DNA from: Brachionus plicatilis
Taxonomy: Eukaryota > Rotifera > Eurotatoria > Ploima > Brachionidae
Assembly (NCBI GenBank): GCA_010279815.1
Contig: QEOQ01000070.1
Location: 123,444-187,443 of the forward strand
Reading direction: 5' to 3'
DNA: 64,000 bases
This document shows positions 44,408-55,478 of the stretch, piece by piece; position 1 is the first letter of the stretch; each line of letters opens with the position of its first letter. Both the position numbers and the translations under genes were made by a program. The notes under the pieces were generated by a model, which worked only from the letters and a program-made list of their open reading frames with translations, did not search any database and had not been told where the DNA came from.

Positions 44408-44860
44408 TGTGAATTTAGTTTTTTTAATTTTAATTTTTAAAGCTGAAAAAATGCAATAAATTTGTTATGTGGTAAGTCAAAATTATGGAAAGTGACGCTA
44501 AAATTTGCAAATTAAGTTAAATAAAACTAATGACTCGGTGTTTTTTTAATTTATTTTAAAGTTTAAATTCATAATATTAAATTTTAGAGGATTTTAAAAT
44601 GAAAATGGAACTTATTTGTTCAATTTCACACAAGATTTTTAAGGCTAAAATTATAGTATGTTTCATTACAAAATTTTTTATCAAATTAAATATTACTATA
44701 ATAAATTTACGCTCTAAAAATGTTTCAAAATTTTTCTTTAAATTAATTAAAGCATCTTTTTTGAATGATGAATTTATTTCATAATAAAGTTTAAAAAAAT
44801 TCCTGCTCAAAATGCTTTAGTATTATGGAATCAAAACTTTAATTGGAACTCATAGTGCTC
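44408..44860. other. AT-rich gene-free stretch
   Basis: Overlapping 60-77-codon frames on both strands at 44577-44810 are low-complexity and not supported as genes. Confidence 0.4.
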
Positions 44861-44864
44861 CCAG

Positions 44865-45558
44865 TGGTGAACTATCAAAATAGAGAAAAATTAAAATAGA
44901 GAAAAAAATAGAGAAGACAAAAAATAGAGAAAAATTAAAATATAGAAAAATCATCAAAGTTTCAATTTCAATTTCATTAATCAATAGTTTATATTTAATA
45001 TGGAGTCTGATTTGTTAATGTTGTTTGCTGGTAATCTATTAAAGTNNNNNNNNNNNNNNNNNNNATAAAGCTTATCATTGTATATTAAATCTATTTATTC
45101 GAAATCCTCCAGAAACAATTTAAAGTACAAAACACCCTTTGATTCAATCATTAACACGCCAAACTCTTAGCAAAAATTTAATTTAACAATTTATATATAA
45201 TCTAGATATTAATTATACACATATAATTAATACATATCTTAATCATATTGCAACCATGTGGGCTGAAAAGAAGGCTCTGCCATTCGGAACTGCCCTGGAA
45301 AAAACTTTTCCTAAATTATTTTTTTAATAATATAAAAATATAGATTTATTTATTCGTGGATTTGCTAATTAGCTAATTGATTAATTTTTGTCGCTATTTT
45401 TTCTCTAAAAAAAAATTCTCTAATTTACTTTCTCTATTATATTTTTTTTTCTCTAATAAATTTATTCTCTATAATATTGACACTTAATTATCTCTATTTT
45501 TTTCTCTAAAATAAAAATTCTCTAAAAAGTTTTTTCTCTATTATGAACGTTTACCCTC
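44865..45558. mobile_element. Inverted-repeat element built from TAGAGAAAA words, with assembly gap
   Basis: The left side repeats AATAGAGAAAAATTAAAATA-type units (44880-44955); the right side repeats the complement TTTTTCTCTA (45395-45545). Outer ends GAACTATCAAAATAGAG and, in complement, AACGTTCATAATAGAG are similar. Inside lies a LINE-tail fragment at 45258-45300 (GGCTGAAAAGAAGGCTCTGC). The 19-N gap at 45046-45064 interrupts it. Superfamily unknown. Confidence 0.7.
45046..45064. other. Assembly gap (19 N)
   Basis: A run of 19 undetermined bases. True length unknown. Confidence 1.
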
Positions 45559-47630
45559 CCAGTAATAACTTCTTATTGGAAGCACCAGGTAAAATACTAA
45601 TTACTAATTAAAAGGCAAAATAATACATATTATGTATGGTATTCTTTAAAAACAGCACCCGTCAATAAAGCGAAAAAAAAACACCCAGTGTAAACCGCAT
45701 TAAATATTATAAAAAACCTTTTTTTTTATATATTTATTTTTAAAAACCTCAATTTTAATAAACATCAATTTTTATATTAAAAAAATATTGTCATTATATT
45801 AAATTTTCAAGTTTAAAAATAATTTTTACAAAACGCTTTAAAACACCCTGCAACACCCTTTTGATTCTGATAGGAGACAAAAAGTTCTATTTGACAAATT
45901 ATTTTTCAAGAGGTCTGGACATGTGAAAACCCTGTAAAAACCGCTAAAACAGAAAATTTTGAAGATTTATTCTTTTTGATTGACAGTAGAATTATCTCAT
46001 TGAAAGGTAACCCGTTTTTTTTTTATTCTAAAAAACAAAGAAGAAAATTATCCCGTTTTCAACAATGAATATTTGAAATGGACCGTGAAATAAGAAAAAG
46101 CAAGTTTGATCAGTAAAATTAGAACTGAGGAAAATCAAAGTAAAGATTCGGATTTTTTGGATAAATATTCAAGTAATCCTAACTATTAGAAGTAGTAAAA
46201 TTTTCTAATGAATTATTATACTACTTATTTTTTTATATATTAAATAAATTATAGTTGCATTAATAATTTTTTATTTTATGTCTCTAAAAAAAACAGGATA
46301 ATATTCTTATTCATTTTTGGGATAAAAAAATGGGACCATATTCTAATTTTATTTTGGTATAAAAAACAGGATAATTTTCTTATTTTTTTTGTTGGGATTA
46401 AAAAAAGGGATAATTTTCAACGGGATAAAAAAAAAAGGATGATTTTACTATTTACCATTCTTTTTTTATCTAAGCTACTGATTGCATAACTAAAAATACA
46501 AAACAGAAAAATTTATTTTTGTAATTTTTCTTACAAAGTTTTTTAATTTTCTGTTGCAAGATTATTTCTGAATTCTCTTTTTTTTTTATTGGGTTTGAAC
46601 AAAAAATGATTAAAATTAAAAATATCCTTTCTAGAAATAAATATATTGAATTAAATGATACGGAGCTAAAAAAAATCATTGATATCACCTAAGACTAGTG
46701 ACTTAAAAACAACTCCGGCTATAACACACCAGCATCTCAAGATTCAAGATTGTTGGCAACTTGAAATTTGAGATCAAGATCAAAAAATCAAAATATAAAC
46801 TGTAATATTTTTTTAATAATAGGGAAAAAATAATTTTTTTTCTAAGCAATTACTTGATATGTTATGTCAAGTTTATTTTCAATTTAAAAAATCCATTTTT
46901 ATTGAACTTTAATAGGTTTAAATTTTTTAATAAATTTTAATAAAAACTTTTGTTTTTTTTTAAACATTTAAAAAAAAGAAAAAAAATTAATACTTTAAAA
47001 TTAATAATTTGCTTAAGCGAGAAAGATAAAATTATTGTAGTTAGAATGAATGAATATAAAAGTTATGAATTTGAATTTCTGAATTAACTGAATTATTTAA
47101 AGTATTATTGTTTTTGTAAAATAAATTAAGGGTCAATCATTCTGATGTTAATTTGATAATGAAAAATTATTAGACAAAATATGACAAGTAATGTTAAGAA
47201 TTTATTTTGTAAAAATTATCAAAATCATTAGATTAATTAAGTTTTAAAATTTTAAATGATCGTTTTGATCTTAAAATTTGATCTGAAACTTCAATTTTCC
47301 TAATTTATGCTTATTGTTCCAAGATATTATGAATTTAAATATTTTTTTTTGGTCTATGGGGCTTATAATTATTTTTTGTTTAATATCACAGTATTTCATC
47401 AAATAAAAGAACGTTAGGCCTTGAAAAGGTTCCTATTATTCGAAAATTTATTATTCTAAAAAAGTGACTCAAATAAAATAAACTTATGGGTACCTAACCC
47501 TATTTGATACTGAAAACAAAATATTTACGCTAATATTTATCCACTATTCAAGTAAAAATCTCCACTAATTTAGTTTAAAAACACAAAGCTAATTAACAAA
47601 TAACTGATTTAAATTTTAATATATATTTCA
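45559..47630. other. AT-rich gene-free stretch
   Basis: No gene recognised. GGGATAA/GGATAATTTTC words recur at 46300-46450, and a similar GGGATGATTTTACTA word occurs near 8890, pointing to a small dispersed repeat. A 72-codon reverse frame at 46470-46688 is low-complexity and not called. Confidence 0.4.
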
Positions 47631-48022
47631 GTGAAATATCGGTATTGTGAAATTCAAATACATATTGAACAAAATTTCTTCCTGTTTTGATGAATTAAAA
47701 TCAAAGGTAATAAAATATACTTTAAAAAATACTGCACAAAAGTACTTTGTTGCACCTTTTTTACTCAAAATACTTTTTCCCATGTTTTAATAAGACATAA
47801 AATTAAATATCAATAATATTTAAATTGATTTCTGGTTAAATTTACTGAAAAAAAGAATATAATGATTTTATTTTAGGTAATAAAATGCAACAAAAGTATG
47901 TTGCAATTTGTTACAGTATTTTTTTAAAGTATATTTTATTAATTTTAATTTTAATTCATCAAAAAAGGAAGAATTTTTGTTCAATTTGTAGTTGAATTTC
48001 ACAATACCTAAAATATCACAAA
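47631..48022. mobile_element. Long inverted-repeat (foldback) MITE
   Basis: The left arm (47631-47775: GTGAAATATCGGTATTGTG, then CTTCCTGTTTTGATGAATT, then AATAAAATATACTTTAAAAA) is the inverse of the right arm (about 47878-48022). Arms are about 140 bp at roughly 85-90% identity by eye; the spacer is about 100 bp. No coding content. Confidence 0.85.
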
Positions 48023-49168
48023 AATAAAAAATATAACATCGTTTTTATTAAATCGTAAATTTATTTTAATTATATTCACCAATTAAGAAATGAAAGCAAA
48101 AAAAAACACAAACAAAAAACTTCAAATAATACAGCCACTGTATACCCGTGTTAAGGGATGCGTGAGTTAAAACCTCAATTTCCGTATATGGTGAATGCAC
48201 CGAAAATATGAATTAAAAAATATGAAAATTAAAAGTCATACATTTTTTTATATCTTTTATAATTTTTATATATTTTTTAATATTTTTTATCTTGTTTAAT
48301 TTATTTCTAAAACTTTTTTAAGGGCAAATATTTTTGTTTTTTATTAATACATTCACTTCTAAAGAATATCACAATTATGTGAATTGTTTAAAAAATCATG
48401 TTTCAACATTTACATTGAAAAAGAAATTTGAACAAATAATTTTATTTTTTCCTGGATAAAAAAATTCAATACTTATAATTTTTTTATATATTTTATTTCT
48501 ATTCTTAAAATAAGTAAAAATTCTGGGTTGTTTTTTTAAATTTTTGTAACAAGTCCAAGTCATGACTTGCACTTGACTTGTGACTTGTGACTTTTATACA
48601 ATTCTTTTTAATATTATGACCTTCCTATAACTTAAAAATTTATTTTAATTTTTTAAATATAAATAAAATATATTCTACACCTGCATTATCTCTATTATGA
48701 AAAATTATAAAAAAATTGAATTGTATAAATATAAAAAAAAAAATTTTAAATATACCAAAAAAAAATATTAAAAAATATATAAAAAAAAAGATTCTCTTGA
48801 ATAAAGACGCAGCGTTTAAATCTTAAAATTATCATCTTCAATCCCTGGGTCATCTTCTTCGAGTGATTTTATACCTGATGCATTGAATGTGTGATTAATT
48901 TTTATAAATTTGTGGTGAGATTTACCAATGTCTTTTATTTTTTAAATATAGAAACAAACTTTTTTTTCAAAAGCACAAACACAATAAAGCGTAAAATTAC
49001 GCAGTGTTACTTAAAATTGCCAAAAAAAGTTAGCGCTATTGTTTATTTAGGTAAAAATAAAAAGGTGAACGTTTAGTTTAAAAAATTATTTTTTTCGTAA
49101 AATAATTATTTCATAGAGTTATTTTCATAGAATTTTTTTAGAATTATAAAATAAAGAAAAATTATCTA
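48023..49168. other. AT-rich gene-free stretch
   Basis: No gene seen. AACAAGTCCAAGTCATGACT followed by TTGTGACTTGTGACTTTTA at 48548-48597 is a fragment of a hAT-like end (see 54.0 kb). Confidence 0.5.
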
Positions 49169-50421
49169 CAGTACTGCTACGATAAACTGTTTTTACGTAA
49201 TTTCACGTAAAATTACCGGAAATTACGTAAATTTTTGTAAAAAGTAAAAACTCCAAAAAATACTATTTTTTTTTTAGGATTTTGACTTTTTTAAAATTTT
49301 TAGGGGCTGAACTTGAAAAAAAAGAAATTACTTTTTTTTACGTAATTTTACGTGAAATTTTATTTAATAGTGGTATTTTTAGTAAAAAAAAGTAAATTTT
49401 GTACAAATTTTAAAAAAGTTAATTATAAATAATAAACAAAAAGGCAAAAAAAAAATTTTCAATTATTCACATCCCAATATAATTCAATGGGCTGGGATTT
49501 CATTTAAGGGAGCAACAAATTTGATGTAAGAAACTGATAAGAAGAAAAGATTTTACTTAAGAATTTTATAAAGATTTTTAAGAGCAACATGGATGCAATA
49601 CTTTACCGTGAGATATTATCTGATTATTTATTACCCTTTGGGGTTTCAAACTACGATTTAGACTTTAAACTACACCAGGACAACGACCCAAAGCATCGGT
49701 CTTTATTGTGCACTACTTTTTTAAATTTTAACAATATTGTTTGAGTAAATTGCTTTTTAGTAATTATTCTTTGTGGATAATATTTGACTCATTTCTTTTA
49801 AACAAAGATTAAATCTCTACCAAAGTCTCCCGATTTAAATCCCATTAAACTTATGTGGAACAAGTTAAAACAGCATGTTAGGAAGAGAAAGATTTTATCG
49901 GAAGCTGATGCCGAAATGGCTGCCAAAGATTTCGAAAAATCTTTAACGAAAGAAAAATTCCAAAATTATATAAATCATTTAAAGGTTTTTATTAGATTTT
50001 ATTTTCAATTTAATCTTTAAAAAAAATTTTAATAAAAATTAAGGTAATAAAAGTGGTTATAGAAAGAAATGGAGATTGGTCGAATCTTTGAATTATATTG
50101 AGATGTGTATAATTAAAACTTTTTTTTCTTGCCTTTTTGTTTATTATTTATAATTAACTTTTTTAAAATTTGTACAAAATTTACTTTTTTTTTTACTTTT
50201 TTTTACTAAAAATTACCACTATTAAATAAAATTTCACGTAAAATTACGTGAAAAAAATTAATTTCTTTTTTTTCGAATTCAAGCCCAAAAAATTTTAAAA
50301 AAGTCAAAAAATGTCAAAATTTAAAAAAAAAATAGTATTTTTTGGAAATTTACGTAATTTCCGGTAATTTTACGTGAAATTCCGTGAAATTGCGTAAAAA
50401 CAGTTTATCGTAGCAGGACTG
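49169..50421 (+). mobile_element. Tc1/mariner-type transposon with ~0.3-kb terminal inverted repeats
   Basis: The left end CAGTACTGCTACGATAAACT and the right end, in complement CAGTCCTGCTACGATAAACT, are bordered by TA (49167-49168, 50422-50423). The inverted arms extend inward about 290-320 bp, including the CACGTAAAATTACCGGAAATT region and AATTTTGTACAAATTTTAAA. Between them lies a broken Tc1-type transposase. Total 1253 bp. Unusually long repeats for a Tc1-size element. A solo relative end is at 9.03-9.24 kb. Confidence 0.92.
49589..50012 (+). pseudogene. Tc1/mariner transposase remnant
   Basis: The first block (from 49589) encodes ILYREILSDYLLPFG and HQDNDPKHRS, the second-Asp motif of the DDE catalytic triad. 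After a frame break the second block (about 49803-49990) encodes SLPKSPDLNPIKLMWNKLKQ and a C-terminal tail ending NYINHLK. In the Tc1 family the third acidic residue is the Glu of S-P-D-L-N-P-I-E; here it is Lys (AAA). The DNA-binding domain and first Asp are missing. Inactive. Confidence 0.85.
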
Positions 50422-50423
50422 TA

Positions 50424-51107
50424 AATAAAATTTAACATTTTTTTAATAATAATAATTGAATTTGTAATGCTTTTTTTGTTTTTCCAGGATTACCCTTTTT
50501 TCTTTGGTATTAATTTTATTTAGTGTCAAAATTAGCTAGCAGGTATTAATTTTTTAGGATTAATAGGATAAATTTAGCTATCAAGTGTAAAAATTTAGCA
50601 ATCATTAATTAATTTTTTTTACTAGCAGTTAAAAAAAAAATTGCTAGCAGAAGAAAAAAATTTACTAGCAGAAAGAAATAGATCTCATAATAATCTCTCG
50701 TAATTTTTCATAGACAATAAATTGAAAAAATATTTAAAATTTTTCTTTAATCTACAAAAAACGAAAATTTAAAAGCTTATAACATAATTTCTATGATATC
50801 TTTTTCTGCCAAAATTCATTCTACGAGTTTTGTTCAATTTTATTAAATTTCTATAAATTATTTTATCTATTAATTGGCACATCATCAAATACAAGTGTTA
50901 ATTTTGAAAAATACATCGATAAATATCAATATTTTTCTTAAAATTTATCCTAATATTCAAAATAAAAAAAAAATGAATCAATTTTTTAAAAAACTTTATT
51001 TGAATACAATTTTTAGATGAAAAATTTGACTATACAAAAATTACTCATACCTTATTTATAAATTGATTATTTACTTACTAAAATAAAAAAAATTATTTCG
51101 CCCATTT
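50424..51107. repeat. AT-rich stretch with a diverged dispersed repeat
   Basis: 50713-50900 resembles 61578-61895: both have ACAATAAATTGAAA..ATATTTAAA, a TAACATAATTTCTATGA block and a closing CACATCATCA/TACATCATCA segment. GCTAGCAG/ACTAGCAG words recur at 50530-50680. No gene. Confidence 0.6.
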
Positions 51108-52490
51108 TTACTCCATTGCCTTAATTAAAAAATCCATTTTGGTGTCATCAACTGGCCACTCTTTGTTTCCGGCATCATTTTGTAAAATAAAAATCCTAGT
51201 ATTATGACCTGCATTGTACAGATACGAATTCAATCTGTCCACATACTGCGAACCACATATGTACTTGTGCTTATTTTTTTCAACACTCACCATCTTCCTA
51301 AGAAACGTGGACTTTTCCATATTGACAAGTCCCGGAGTGGGCGGATCAACCCACTCTGGTATAAAGACCACAAAAGACAGCGGCCTGGCCGAGTTATTCA
51401 GCAAATTCTCAATGTGAATTGACATGCGTTCGATTACCTCTTCGGTAAAGGGCGGATTGGCCTCGAACGAGCCCTCAATGGGCTCGTAGTCAAAAAAAGA
51501 GCCACTAGAGCCGAACAAACAATCAATGTCGGCAAATGCCGAGCAATAGTTGCGGAAGTAGCAGTTGAAGGGTGACGCGAATGCCTCATGAGTCACACCG
51601 AACAGTCTATGAAGCTGTGTGAACACATTCTTGGGCAATGAGGCCTGCATTCCGTAGCCTTCGTTTATTTGCTGGTTGTGTCTAAAAAATGTCTGGTACC
51701 GGCTCAACAAAACAAACAGGTATTCATCAAAAAACTCATTCAACAAAAATAGATCTTTGAGTTTATTAAAGTGGAAGTAGTTGAGCTCAAATTGTTTTTC
51801 CTTGTAGCTGACCACCACATTGTCGCCAAGCTCTATGCTCACTTTTTCACTGGTACAATTTTCTTCTTTGATTTTCTTTAAGTCAAAGGACAACTTGGTC
51901 AACTCATTGAACATCACCTGCTTCAAATACATCAGCCTGGAGTCTATTTTTGAGCGGAGCAAATTTTCATATGCAGCACGCTTGACCAGAAAAATCTGCT
52001 CCAGCTCGGCATCGGTCAGCGTGTCGTACAGTTCCAATAGATCAGAGAGGTTGTTTTTTTCAATAAGCTGAAAGTAGTCGTTTTGGAGCATTTGTTTGGC
52101 AAAGTAAATGCATTCCTTGATTATTTTTCTGAGTCTGATGCGGACTGTTTTGGAGTCAATTTTGCAGGTGAGACAAAAAACATTCTTGATCTCTTTGTCC
52201 AGCGTGTCCAGGTCGAGAACATGTCTCGGGATGAGCTCGTTCTTGGGCAAGCTAAGCTGTTCGAGCAGAATGCGGTTCAGCGAGTCCTTGGGTGTAAATC
52301 TGAAAAAAAAAAGTCTCTTGCACTCCATGTCGAACCGCTGGTGCACTTCTGTTATTAATTTAGATCTGAGGTACTCTTTTTCAAGGTCGTTTTGGTGGTA
52401 CTTTAGCTTGGTGACTACATTGGATTTGATGGAAAAGTTGTAGCCAAGCTGGCTAGTTGAGGGAACATTTGTTTTGCGCTTAGAAAACAT
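51108..52490 (-). CDS. PCIF1: PCIF1/CAPAM, cap-specific m6Am methyltransferase
   Basis: PCIF1 methylates N6 of 2'-O-methyladenosine next to the mRNA cap, using SAM, in the nucleus. The 460-residue single-exon frame carries the family's helical domain and the catalytic SFEANPPF motif, with NPPF at 345-348, followed by LSFVVFIPEWVDPPTP, KHKYICGSQYVDR and FILQNDAGNKEWP. These all align with the C-terminal catalytic half of animal PCIF1. The N-terminal WW domain, which binds the phosphorylated RNA polymerase II tail in vertebrates (protein about 704 residues), is absent. The sequence above the ATG at 52490 is AT-rich with no WW-like exon visible nearby. So this is either a shortened form or one with a distant 5' exon. 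The GC content of the exon is higher than the surroundings. Confidence 0.93.
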   Translation of the reverse strand: MFSKRKTNVPSTSQLGYNFSIKSNVVTKLKYHQNDLEKEYLRSKLITEVHQRFDMECKRLFFFRFTPKDSLNRILLEQLSLPKNELIPRHVLDLDTLDKEIKNVFCLTCKIDSKTVRIRLRKIIKECIYFAKQMLQNDYFQLIEKNNLSDLLELYDTLTDAELEQIFLVKRAAYENLLRSKIDSRLMYLKQVMFNELTKLSFDLKKIKEENCTSEKVSIELGDNVVVSYKEKQFELNYFHFNKLKDLFLLNEFFDEYLFVLLSRYQTFFRHNQQINEGYGMQASLPKNVFTQLHRLFGVTHEAFASPFNCYFRNYCSAFADIDCLFGSSGSFFDYEPIEGSFEANPPFTEEVIERMSIHIENLLNNSARPLSFVVFIPEWVDPPTPGLVNMEKSTFLRKMVSVEKNKHKYICGSQYVDRLNSYLYNAGHNTRIFILQNDAGNKEWPVDDTKMDFLIKAME

Positions 52491-52890
52491 AAATGATGTT
52501 GAGACTAAAATGCATTATTTGATCAGAAGAAGGTTCTCTTAGGCAAGTTTGATGGTAGCTGTAGATGAAAGATTAAAATTTGGTTGAGATGATGAATAGC
52601 TGCGCAAAAAAACTAATTTTCTATTTTAATTTATTCTGAATTTAATTTAATTTGTACGGTTTTTGTTCAAGTTATTTTGAAAATTAATAGATTAAAAATT
52701 AAATTATTCTAAAAATTTTTTTTTTTTTATTATTTTAAGAAATTAGGATTTTAATTTTGAGAAAAAATAATTTATGAAAATACTGTTTTTTAGGAACATG
52801 TCACAAAAACAGGCTTTATTTTGTCAACGCTTTTATTAATCAAACAAAAAATTTAAATTTTAAAATATGAATTTTCTTATGTCAATCATT
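52491..52890. other. 5' flank of PCIF1
   Basis: AT-rich; no WW-domain exon or promoter element recognised. Confidence 0.45.
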
Positions 52891-53224
52891 TGGGTCTCCA
52901 AGGTTATGTGATCAAACACTGATCACAGGTAAGGTGATCATTGCTGCTCATCTGGTAAAAGAAAACCCAACTGCATGTCCACATTGAAGAAGGTATATGT
53001 CAGATACGAAAGGGCTCAGTATGCATATAGGTTGAGTACACAATTAATTTTAAATGACTCGATTAGTATATCAATATTTGGACTTTAAAGATTTTATTTC
53101 AATAAATTTTTTTTTGATCATCTATTTTTTTGTTTGATCACCAAATAATTTTTAATATTGATCACATATTAGGTGATCACAGGTTAGGTGATTATTGTTG
53201 ATCACATAACTTAGGAGACCCCAA
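52891..53224. mobile_element. MITE with TGGGTCTCC ends and GATCAC repeats
   Basis: The left end TGGGTCTCCAAGGTTATGTG is mirrored by the right end, complement TGGGGTCTCCTAAGTTATGT. Both subterminal zones carry repeated GTGATCA/TGATCAC words. Length about 334 bp. A related copy (TGGGTCTTTCCTGTTATGTG and GTCACATATT words) lies at 63731-63860. No coding content. Confidence 0.8.
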
Positions 53225-53785
53225 TATTTTAAAAGGTGCATTTTTTTGATTTTTCAGCAAAATGAATTCCTCAATATTATCAAAAATTTCTCAATCAAGA
53301 CATCAATCAAAGCAATACGGGGTTATACTTAAATTTTTACTTTTTAAAGATATTAAAATAGACTTATATTTTATTCACTTGCTATTTTATTTTGGCTAAC
53401 AATTAAAGTATTGACAAAATAAAATATTTTTATGACTAAATTACAACAATTAATTAAATCATTTTAATGTCTAAACAATTAAATATTGTCAAAAAAAATG
53501 ATTTTATAATTAATTAAATTTTTAACTGACAGCTTAAATCAGTTGAATACTATTTAATTTGAAAGATAACAAAAGTAAAAACTTCGAAAACTATCTTAAG
53601 AGGCCTTGAACAAAAACAAGTAACTGTACCTTGTTACCTAGTAATTTCTTCTTTTTTTCCTGAACTATCAAATATTTAAACATGCCTTACATCTATTTAT
53701 TTCAACATATCGTTTTTAATTTTCTTTCGACTAATTTATCCTTTTTTTTAATTTTTTTATTTTATCTTATTTAACTTTATTTTTT
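53225..53785. other. AT-rich gene-free stretch
   Basis: I see no gene here. Confidence 0.4.
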
Positions 53786-53787
53786 TT

Positions 53788-53840
53788 ATATTCTGAAAGA
53801 GCATTAGCACGGTACAGATAAACAAATAAATAAATAAAAT
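53788..53840 (+). repeat. Solo LINE 3' tail (GAGC-loop-GCAC)
   Basis: CTGAAAGAGCATTAGCACGG then TACAGATAAACAAATAAATAA. A diverged copy of the tail at 8.4 kb. Confidence 0.7.
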
Positions 53841-54006
53841 GTATCAGTAAACTTCGTAATTTTCTGGCTGAGTTACGGAAAAAAGATTTGGAACCTCAAA
53901 AATAAGTATACATGAATTTCAACAGTGGGTATCAGAAAGAGATAGCATCCCCGAAGAAACTGAACAAGATAAAGATTTTGATGCCAAATTTGATCATGGT
54001 GTTGAC

Positions 54007-54254
54007 CAGAGTTCTTTAAAAGTCCCAAAAAAAGTCCAAGTCATTAAAAAAAGTCCGTCAGAATTTTTTTTTAAAATTTGCTAGATCAGGCTTGATGTCA
54101 AAAAATTTATATACTCTTGGGTTGTCTAATGCAATAGATTTGCCATATATCAGAATTTTGTTGCAATTTTAGAATAAATTTCTTCTTCAGTATTCAAAAT
54201 TTTAAAGTCCGGACTTGGACTTGACTTGAGACTTGTGACTTTTAAACAACTCTG
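54007..54254. mobile_element. hAT-like MITE, 248 bp, perfect 8-bp TSD
   Basis: Starts CAGAGTTCTTTAAAAGTCCC and ends GACTTTTAAACAACTCTG. It is flanked by GTGTTGAC on both sides (53999-54006 and 54255-54262). The copy of the surrounding repeat at 3421-3545 has a single GTGTTGAC and no insert, confirming the boundaries. It belongs to the same family as the 600-bp element at 31.6 kb. Confidence 0.95.
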
Positions 54255-54379
54255 GTGTTGACAAAGGTAAACTAATTTTTTTTAGACTGTCCATTGAAAA
54301 AAGGCGGTTACTTAATAATATAACCAAGTCTATTCATACTACGGTTGATGCGACTAATAAAATAATTTTGTTTTTGAAA

Positions 54380-55285
54380 AATTAACCTGCAACGTGACAT
54401 CGACAAAATCTCCGAATGGACAAGCACTTGGCTTATGCGTCTCAATATAGGAAAGTGAAAAATCATGCACATCGGTAATAAAAATCCCAGGAAAGAATAC
54501 AACATGCAAGATTACGACTCCTTGAACAGAATCAAAATTTTTGAAAGCGAATGTGAACGAGACTTGGTTGTTTTAATCCAGAGTTGTTTAAAAATCACAA
54601 GTCTCAAGTCAAGTCCAAGTCCGGAATTTTTTTTTTCAAAAGTCCAAGTCCAGGCTTTAAAATTTTGAATACTGAAGAAGAAATTTATTCTAAAATTGCA
54701 ACAAAATTCTGATATATGGCAAATCTATTGCATTAGACAACCCAAGAGTATAAAAATTTTTTGACATCAAGCCTGATCTAGCAAATTAAAAAAAAACAGT
54801 CTGACGGACTTTTTTTGGGACTTTTAAAGAACTCTAATCAACACCATGATCAAATTTGGCATCAAAATCTTTATCTTGTTCAGTTTCTTCGGGGATGCTA
54901 TCTCTTTCTGATCACCCTGATCACCACTGTTTGAAATTTGAAAAAAAAAATTAAAGTCTTTGTTTGGACTTTAGAAAAAGTCCAAGTCCAGACTTTTTTT
55001 TTTAGCTGCGCTAAGCGTTGTGAAATACTAGATCTAACATCGCTTAAATTACGTGGTGACTTAATTCAAAAGTTTAAATTTGAATCAGGTATCGAAACAA
55101 TTGATTGGCACACAACACCGATTCGTACTCTCCAGCAGTACTGTCACAGAGAAAGGCTAAGAAGAGAAATCGTCAGGTGCTGTAACCAACGTCATGAATT
55201 TTTCAACAACAGAATAGTAAATCAATGGAACTTGTTTCCTCATGAAGTCATTATGTCCAAAACCGTGAACGAGTTCAATAAATAA
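54380..55285 (+). pseudogene. LINE reverse transcriptase remnant interrupted by a hAT-like element
   Basis: 54385-54570 encodes LQRDIDKISEWTSTWLMRLNIGK and MHIGNKNP, then KIFESECERDLVV, the RT thumb of a CR1/Jockey-group LINE, with one stop. The frame is cut by a hAT-like element at 54579. The LINE C-terminal end resumes at about 55008: CEILDLTSLKLRGDLIQKFK, RREIVRCCNQRHEFFNNRIV and NQWNLFPHEV, ending at 55285. Roughly 100 residues between are missing, so a deletion accompanied or followed the insertion. Confidence 0.8.
54579..54836. mobile_element. hAT-like MITE, inverted copy
   Basis: Starts CAGAGTTGTTTAAAAATCAC and ends GGGACTTTTAAAGAACTCTA (last base G to A). It is the inverse of the 54007-54254 element along its whole length. 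No flanking octamer repeat, as expected if it was copied together with its right-hand flank. Confidence 0.85.
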
Positions 55286-55478
55286 ACTGTATAAATTTTT
55301 AAAATATACTCAAAATTTACAGGCCTTAAAATTCAGAGAAGTATCAGTTCAAAATTTTATTAAATAAGATGGCTTTATTTTATTCTTTTTAAAGAGAAAA
55401 AAAATGCAAAAATAAAAAAACAAATTTAATCTTTTTTAAAATTTTAAAAATTCATTTAAGATTTAAATTGTTAAATTT

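Larger units (their letters stand above)
53920..54930. repeat. Large imperfect inverted repeat containing two hAT-like elements
   Basis: The segment from about 53930 (AGAAAGAGATAGCATCCCCG) through 54254 is repeated in inverse orientation at 54579-54910 (ending CGGGGATGCTATCTCTTTCT). Each arm is a hAT-like element plus about 75 bp of identical flank. A LINE fragment occupies the spacer. The shared flank shows that the second arm arose by inverted duplication, not by an independent insertion. Confidence 0.85.

Noticed and set aside
44577..44810. Overlapping frames on both strands
   Set aside because: Low-complexity; mutually exclusive and unsupported.
54242..54285. A 19-nt GT..AG segment (GTAAACTAATTTTTTTTAG) as an ultra-short intron
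   Set aside because: Far shorter than other introns here and in an unidentified repeat with no proven coding frame.
54308..54505. 65-codon reverse frame
   Set aside because: Antisense to a recognisable LINE RT thumb segment.
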